Origin: Granulicella pectinivorans | GTDB lineage: Bacteria; Acidobacteriota; Terriglobia; Terriglobales; Acidobacteriaceae | Length of the DNA: 64,000 bases | Reading direction: 5' to 3' | Assembly (NCBI RefSeq): GCF_900114625.1 | Contig: NZ_FOZL01000001.1 | Coordinates: 310,001 to 374,000 of the forward strand | Shown: positions 60,178-64,000 of the stretch, piece after piece | How positions within the stretch are numbered: position 1 is the first letter of the stretch | Layout of the letters: the number at the start of each line of letters is the position of its first letter | Translations under genes and position numbers: made by a program | Notes under the pieces: model-generated | Databases searched by the model: none | The model's input: the letters and a program-made list of their open reading frames with translations, nothing else | What the model was told of the DNA's origin: nothing

Positions 60178-60565
60178 CCTCAGCCCGCCAGGGTCCATCT
60201 GGAGCATCTCCGTGCCGTTGTCTTGGCGTCTGGGTACCCAGGGCTTTAGCCTTGGGTCTCACAGGGCCGTCATCGAGAGCGCTTGAGCCCTTGGGTATGC
60301 CTTCCTGCCCTCGCCCACGCCGCCAGATCAACGCGGAACCACTAGTCCCACAGCCCTAGAAAACCGTGGGCCAATCGCCCGTAGACACCCGCCCCCACAG
60401 GCGTACACTCGATCCACCCAGTCACGCTCTCGCAACACCTTCCCCATCGCAGAAGACCTTCGCCACCGAATCCCGTTACGAAACGAACGTTACAAAGTGG
60501 TAAGTTGTAGTCGTCGCCGGCAGCGTCCGGAGAGGCAGCACACAGAGGCAGCATAGGAGACGCAC
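60178..60565. other. Intergenic region, 388 bp, with one hairpin
   Basis: Contains an inverted repeat at 60236-60257 (ACCCAGGGCT / AGCCTTGGGT, one G-T wobble, tiny loop) that could act as terminator or be a short intergenic repeat. No tRNA fold, no credible small ORF and no confident promoter before the RidA gene were found. Confidence 0.5.
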
Positions 60566-61138
60566 ATGGAGAACAGCACACGGCGTAGTTTCTTCGGCAA
60601 GATGGCTGCGATGGCGACCGTCGTCACCGGCTCGACAAAGCTATTCGCGCAGCAGTCCGCGCCGGCACCCGCCGAGCCCGTCATTCCAGGCACCGAGAGA
60701 CCCCGCGGCCCGCGCAACAACCACACCCACGAAGGCATCTATTACTTCTCCGGCACCGGCTCCAACGACGGCTATGGCCGCGAAGACCACATCACCGTCA
60801 AGGACCCCTTCGAGAAGCACGTCACCCGCACCATGGACGCGCTCAAAAAGTCTCTCGAGCGCGCCGGCAGCAACATGGACAGCATCCTCCACCTCGAAGT
60901 CTTCCTCTGCCTGCCCAACGACGACACCATCCCCATGCCCACCGGCAGCGCGCGCTTCGCCGCTCACAAGGCCCAGTACGACGCACTCAACAAGATCTAC
61001 GGCACCTACTTCTCGCCCGGCAAAGCTCCCTCCCGCGCCTGCATGGCCCTCGAGTGGATCCCCGGCGACTCTCTCATCGAAATCGTAGGCAGCGCACTCG
61101 TCGTCGGCCCCCCCGCTCCGCCGCCTGTCCGCAGCTAA
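60566..61138 (+). CDS. Exported RidA-family protein with Tat-like signal
   Basis: 190 residues: a signal of about 30 residues with twin arginines (NSTRRSFFGKMAAMATVV, ending LFAQ), then a RidA domain. Domain features: GIYYFSGTGSNDGYG, DALKKSLERAGSNMDSILHLEVFL, and PSRACMALEWIPGDSLIEIVGSALV, which keeps the Arg used for carboxylate binding. An insert PNDDTIPMPTGSARF precedes the AHKAQYDALNKIYGTYFSPG stretch. RidA proteins are normally cytoplasmic, so export implies that reactive imines are produced in the periplasm. The exported SelA-like PLP enzyme begins 36 nt downstream and is the obvious source. Confidence 0.85.
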   Translation: MENSTRRSFFGKMAAMATVVTGSTKLFAQQSAPAPAEPVIPGTERPRGPRNNHTHEGIYYFSGTGSNDGYGREDHITVKDPFEKHVTRTMDALKKSLERAGSNMDSILHLEVFLCLPNDDTIPMPTGSARFAAHKAQYDALNKIYGTYFSPGKAPSRACMALEWIPGDSLIEIVGSALVVGPPAPPPVRS

Positions 61139-61174
61139 ACAGAACAACCAACCGTGCTTGAAAGAGGAATCCAC

Positions 61175-62590
61175 ATGAATTTGAAGTCCGCCTGGAGTCG
61201 ACGTTCGTTTCTCTCTTCGCTTGGCGTCGCGAGCGGTAGCCTGCTCACCTCCGCGACCGCCAAGGCCGAAGGCATGTTCGGCAAGAAGCCCAAAGCCGAA
61301 ACCAAGCGTCTGGTCGATGGAAACCCCATCGTCCCCATCACCTCCGGACTCGGCTCCACCGGCGACATCTACGCCGAACTCGGCGTCAAGCCCCTCATCA
61401 ACATCGTGGGCACCGTCACCGTCATCGGCGGATCCGTCATGAAGCCCGAGGTCATGGAGCTCATCCGCCGCGGCAACGAGCACTTCGTCCTCATCGACGA
61501 GCTCGAAGTCGCCGCCGGAAAGTTCATCGCCAGGCTCTGCAAGTCGCCCGCCGGATACACCGGCCTCGTCACCGGCGGAGCCGCAGCCGCCATGGTCGTC
61601 GGCTACGCCGCCATGATGACCGAAGACCTCGAGGAGCGCATCAAGCTCTGTCCCGACGTCGCCACCTTCCCCCGCAACGAAGTCATCATCCAGAAGGCCC
61701 ATCGCTACGCCTTCGATCACCAGATCCGCCAGACAGGCGCCAAGCTCGTCGAAGTCGTTACCCGCGAAGAGATGATCGCCGCCATCAACCCCAAGACGGT
61801 CGCCATCCACTTCACCAACATCCAGTCCGACCGCGGGCAGGTCTCCGGCCCCGAGACCGTCGCCATCGCCAAGGCCCACGGCATCTATACCTTCAACGAC
61901 GCCTCCGCCGACGTTCCCCCCGTCTCCCGCCTCTGGGAGTACCCCGCCGTCGGCTTCGACATGGTCACCTTCTCCGGCGGCAAGGACATCCAGGGTCCCC
62001 AGGCCTCCGGCATCCTCATCGGCAAGGAAGAGCTCATCCACTGGGCCCTCCTCAACATGAGCCCCCAGGAAGACCGCATCGGACGCTGCTGCAAGGTCGG
62101 CAAGGAGACCATCTTCGGGCTCCTCAAGGCCCTCGAGATCTTCGTCAATCAGGACTACGACGAAACCCTCCGCATGTACGACGCGCGCGCCAAACTCATC
62201 TCTGACGCCATCGCGAAGTTCGGCGTCACCGCCCGCCCCCGCGAGTTCAACCCCAACGCCCTCGGCAACGTCACCCCCCGCTATAGCTGGCAGATCGATC
62301 CCACCAAACTCAAGATCACCGGTCAGGACGTCATGCAGGGCCTCGCCGACACCAAACCCGTCGGGATCGGCAGCTTCGGTGCCGGCGCAGGCGGCATGCG
62401 TGGCCGCGATCCCGAGGCCGAAGCCCGCATGAAGGCTCACCCCGAACTGGCCCAGCAGCGCCGCCGCGGCAACGGACCAGGCCGCGATCCCAACACCTTC
62501 GGCTTCGCCGTCTGGCAGCTCAAGGATGGCGAGGACCAGATCATCGCAGACCGCCTGGTAGAGATCTTCTCCGCCGCCCCCAAGGCATAA
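61175..62590 (+). CDS. Tat-exported SelA/DgaE-like PLP enzyme (copy 2)
   Basis: 471 residues from the ATG at 61175 (GAGGA upstream; a GTG at 61154 is less likely). Tat signal AWSRRSFLSSLGVASGSLLT. PLP fold-type I features: LGVKPLINIVGTVTVIGGS, VTGGAAAAMVVGYAAMM, FNDASADVPP and TFSGGKDIQGPQASGILIG with the PLP Lys at K270. It lacks the C-terminal beta domain of the copy at 49293 but has a Gly/Arg-rich loop (about 410-440, GSFGAGAGGMRGRDPEAEAR). Expected chemistry is elimination of ammonia from a 2-amino-3-hydroxy acid, as in DgaE, or a related reaction. Directly downstream of an exported RidA, which would hydrolyse the imine product. Confidence 0.82.
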   Translation: MNLKSAWSRRSFLSSLGVASGSLLTSATAKAEGMFGKKPKAETKRLVDGNPIVPITSGLGSTGDIYAELGVKPLINIVGTVTVIGGSVMKPEVMELIRRGNEHFVLIDELEVAAGKFIARLCKSPAGYTGLVTGGAAAAMVVGYAAMMTEDLEERIKLCPDVATFPRNEVIIQKAHRYAFDHQIRQTGAKLVEVVTREEMIAAINPKTVAIHFTNIQSDRGQVSGPETVAIAKAHGIYTFNDASADVPPVSRLWEYPAVGFDMVTFSGGKDIQGPQASGILIGKEELIHWALLNMSPQEDRIGRCCKVGKETIFGLLKALEIFVNQDYDETLRMYDARAKLISDAIAKFGVTARPREFNPNALGNVTPRYSWQIDPTKLKITGQDVMQGLADTKPVGIGSFGAGAGGMRGRDPEAEARMKAHPELAQQRRRGNGPGRDPNTFGFAVWQLKDGEDQIIADRLVEIFSAAPKA

Positions 62591-63024
62591 CCCTTCCTCA
62601 CCTCAAAACGGATCAGGGCCGGCTCCACGCCGGCCCTGATCCGTTAACAAAAAACATCCTGCATGGCGCAGCTTCTGATCCGTCGTTCATGCCCCGTTTC
62701 GAGCGATAATCGAAACCAAAACAGACCACTTCTTCATGAGCATGGTTCACCACAAATTGGCCACACTTTCCATCCATTTGCCCACGTTTTAGGGTCCAAA
62801 ACGCTTCTGGTGAAACATGGGGAATTTCACATCGAAGCACCCTAACCCCTTTAGAAGACCACGCGTACAGACACACACTGAAACGGCTCAAAACAGACCA
62901 ATTTAACCCGCCCCTTAGCCTCTGAGGTAGGACCTCTCGACCCTCAAAAACCGAAAACCTTGCTTTTTCGCCAGCCAACCTGATACACAGGAGCCGGCCT
63001 AGAAACGATTCCACCCGGAGCGCC
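62591..63024. other. Intergenic region, 434 bp
   Basis: After the hairpin at 62607-62645 the sequence is clearly less GC-rich than the flanking genes. It holds an 11-bp direct repeat AAAACAGACCA at 62718-62728 and 62890-62900. No gene with a ribosome binding site was found; a 60-codon frame at 62663 has no supporting feature. The promoter of the heparinase-like gene must lie here. Confidence 0.5.
62607..62645. terminator. Strong 17-bp hairpin after the SelA-like gene
   Basis: AACGGATCAGGGCCGGC pairs perfectly with GCCGGCCCTGATCCGTT around the loop TCCAC, starting 16 nt after the stop at 62590. It is followed by an A-run rather than a T-run on the plus strand, so termination may need a factor. 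Confidence 0.7.
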
Positions 63025-64000
63025 ATGGCACGCAGCCACAGCATCAACCGCCGCAGCTTCGTCGCATCGACCCTCGCGGCCGGCAGCCTCGCCACCCTCG
63101 ACGCCGCCCTCCCCTCGCTGCTCCGCGCCCAGCAGCAGCCACTTTTGGGCAAGCCATCCCTCGCCAAAACCTTCAGCCCGCTCAAGGCGAATCTCATCGC
63201 CGGCTCAGCCTGGACCCTCTACCCTACCCTCGCGACCCGCGCCTTCTGGACCGGCCTCCCCCAGGACATCCGCGACATCCTCACCACCCGCGCCGACACC
63301 GCCAACACCGGCGACTGGCCCCAGCTACTCGCCACCCTTGAGCTCGAATTCCGCCGCAACGGCAACCGCTCCCGCTTCGAAGCCCTCCACTTCGGACGCC
63401 GCACGCGCCTCATGGATCTCGTCTTCGGCGAGTGCCTCAGCAACGACGGCAAATACCTCGACCAGATCGCCAACGGCATCTGGCTCATCTGCGAAGAGAG
63501 CTTCTGGGGCGCACAGGCCCACCTCGGCGCCCAAAAGGCCGGCACCGGCCTCGCCGACACCGCCGAGCCCATCATCGATCTCTTCGCCTCCGAGACCTCC
63601 GCAACCCTCGCCCTCATCGTCCATCTGCTCGGCGATCGCCTCGACACCGTCTCGCCCCTGCTTCTCCCACGCATCGTCCGAGAGTCCCGGCAACGTGTTC
63701 TGGATCCGTACCTCGCCCGCAACGATTGGTCCTGGCTCGGCCTCAACGGCCGCCCGCACCACCTCAATAACTGGAACCCGTGGATCAACTCCAACATCCT
63801 CACCACCACCCTCGTCCTCGAGCCCGACGCCACCCGCCGCGCCGACACCGTCCTCAAGCTCTGCCGCTCCACCGACGAGTACCTCGCCGACTACTCCGCC
63901 GACGGCGCCTGCGAAGAGGGCCCCGCCTACTGGACACGCTCCGCCGGAACCTTCTTCGACCTCTGCCAGATGCTCGTCTCCTGCCACGGCGGCATGGGCT
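63025..64000 (+). CDS. Tat-exported heparinase II/III-like protein, N-terminal part (cut by right edge)
   Basis: 325 codons open to the window end. The ATG at 63025 is preceded by CGGAG and opens a Tat signal, INRRSFVASTLAAGSLATL, ending near ALPSLLRAQ. The body is an alpha/alpha-toroid typical of heparinase II/III-like lyases: FGRRTRLMDLVFGECLSNDGKYLDQIANGIWLICEE, then SWLGLNGRPHHLNNWNPWINSNIL and YSADGACEEGPAYWTRSAGTFFDL. The latter two correspond to WGTSNWIGN and SDGSYGEGVSYQRF of the lyase at 42921. The C-terminal beta-sandwich with the HxHxD motif should lie beyond the edge. Probably a periplasmic or surface polysaccharide lyase. Confidence 0.85.
   Translation, partial: MARSHSINRRSFVASTLAAGSLATLDAALPSLLRAQQQPLLGKPSLAKTFSPLKANLIAGSAWTLYPTLATRAFWTGLPQDIRDILTTRADTANTGDWPQLLATLELEFRRNGNRSRFEALHFGRRTRLMDLVFGECLSNDGKYLDQIANGIWLICEESFWGAQAHLGAQKAGTGLADTAEPIIDLFASETSATLALIVHLLGDRLDTVSPLLLPRIVRESRQRVLDPYLARNDWSWLGLNGRPHHLNNWNPWINSNILTTTLVLEPDATRRADTVLKLCRSTDEYLADYSADGACEEGPAYWTRSAGTFFDLCQMLVSCHGGMG

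Noticed and set aside
60178..60565. tRNA or small RNA gene in the 388-bp gap
   Set aside because: No cloverleaf arms or CCA-like end; only one short hairpin is visible.
1..64000. CRISPR array, prophage, transposon or integrative element
   Set aside because: No spaced short repeats, integrase, transposase or terminal inverted repeats were found; the only arrays are coding repeats in surface proteins.

Overview
The window is chromosomal DNA of an Acidobacteriota member, most likely Acidobacteriaceae (Terriglobus/Granulicella/Edaphobacter relatives). The signs are high GC, two TonB receptors with an N-terminal carboxypeptidase-regulatory-like domain and no SusD partner, an acidobacterial winged-helix membrane protein, MBG-type repeat proteins with the family's hydrophobic LSGCG tail, and many Tat-exported hydrolases. 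I see no rRNA, tRNA, CRISPR, phage or IS element.

Layout. 1-3.2 kb: TonB receptor running off the left edge and a divergent winged-helix/membrane protein. 3.5-11.6 kb: two convergent giant surface proteins, a CotH-kinase protein and a lipoprotein phosphoesterase, sharing one family of ~81-residue repeats and separated by a good terminator. 11.7-18.7 kb: MFP-RND-TolC efflux operon with a divergent TetR gene and a perfect 15-bp palindrome between the -35 and -10 of the efflux promoter. 18.7-45.9 kb: a large catabolic region (below). 45.9-50.9 kb: GH43 glycosidase, M28 peptidase, Tat-exported SelA/DgaE-like PLP enzyme. 50.9-55.0 kb: acyltransferase, nucleotide-diphospho-sugar transferase-like protein and Wzx-like flippase (surface glycan). 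55.2-64 kb: Gfo/Idh oxidoreductase, M19 dipeptidase, a tandem pair of an unrecognised family, Tat-exported RidA, a second Tat-exported SelA-like PLP enzyme, and a Tat-exported heparinase-like protein cut by the right edge.

The main discovery is that the 18.7-45.9 kb region looks like a single regulon. The palindrome GTCCA-N6-TGGAC occurs exactly five times in 64 kb (about 0.06 expected by chance), plus one 13/16 copy. All six lie within the region and upstream of its transcription units: iclR-DSD1-HCDH-SSS; N-acyl-D-amino-acid deacylase with a divergent amidohydrolase; a GHL10-like gene; GH20 with a divergent TonB receptor; aminotransferase with deacylase 2; and HCDH2-EamA with divergent RidA-ceramidase-Gfo/Idh-aminotransferase-FAH-heparinase. 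The only IclR regulator in the window is encoded inside this region and has its own copy of the site.

The enzymes fit degradation of an N-acylated amino sugar polymer or glycoconjugate through 2-amino-acid intermediates: TonB uptake, GH20 and heparinase-like depolymerisation, de-N-acylation (two D-aminoacylases and a ceramidase-like hydrolase), PLP-dependent deamination by a D-threonine aldolase/D-serine dehydratase homologue, and imine hydrolysis by RidA, followed by oxidoreductases, aminotransferases and an FAH-fold enzyme. The right part appears to repeat the PLP-plus-RidA step with exported proteins. The substrate is inference; regulon membership rests on sequence.
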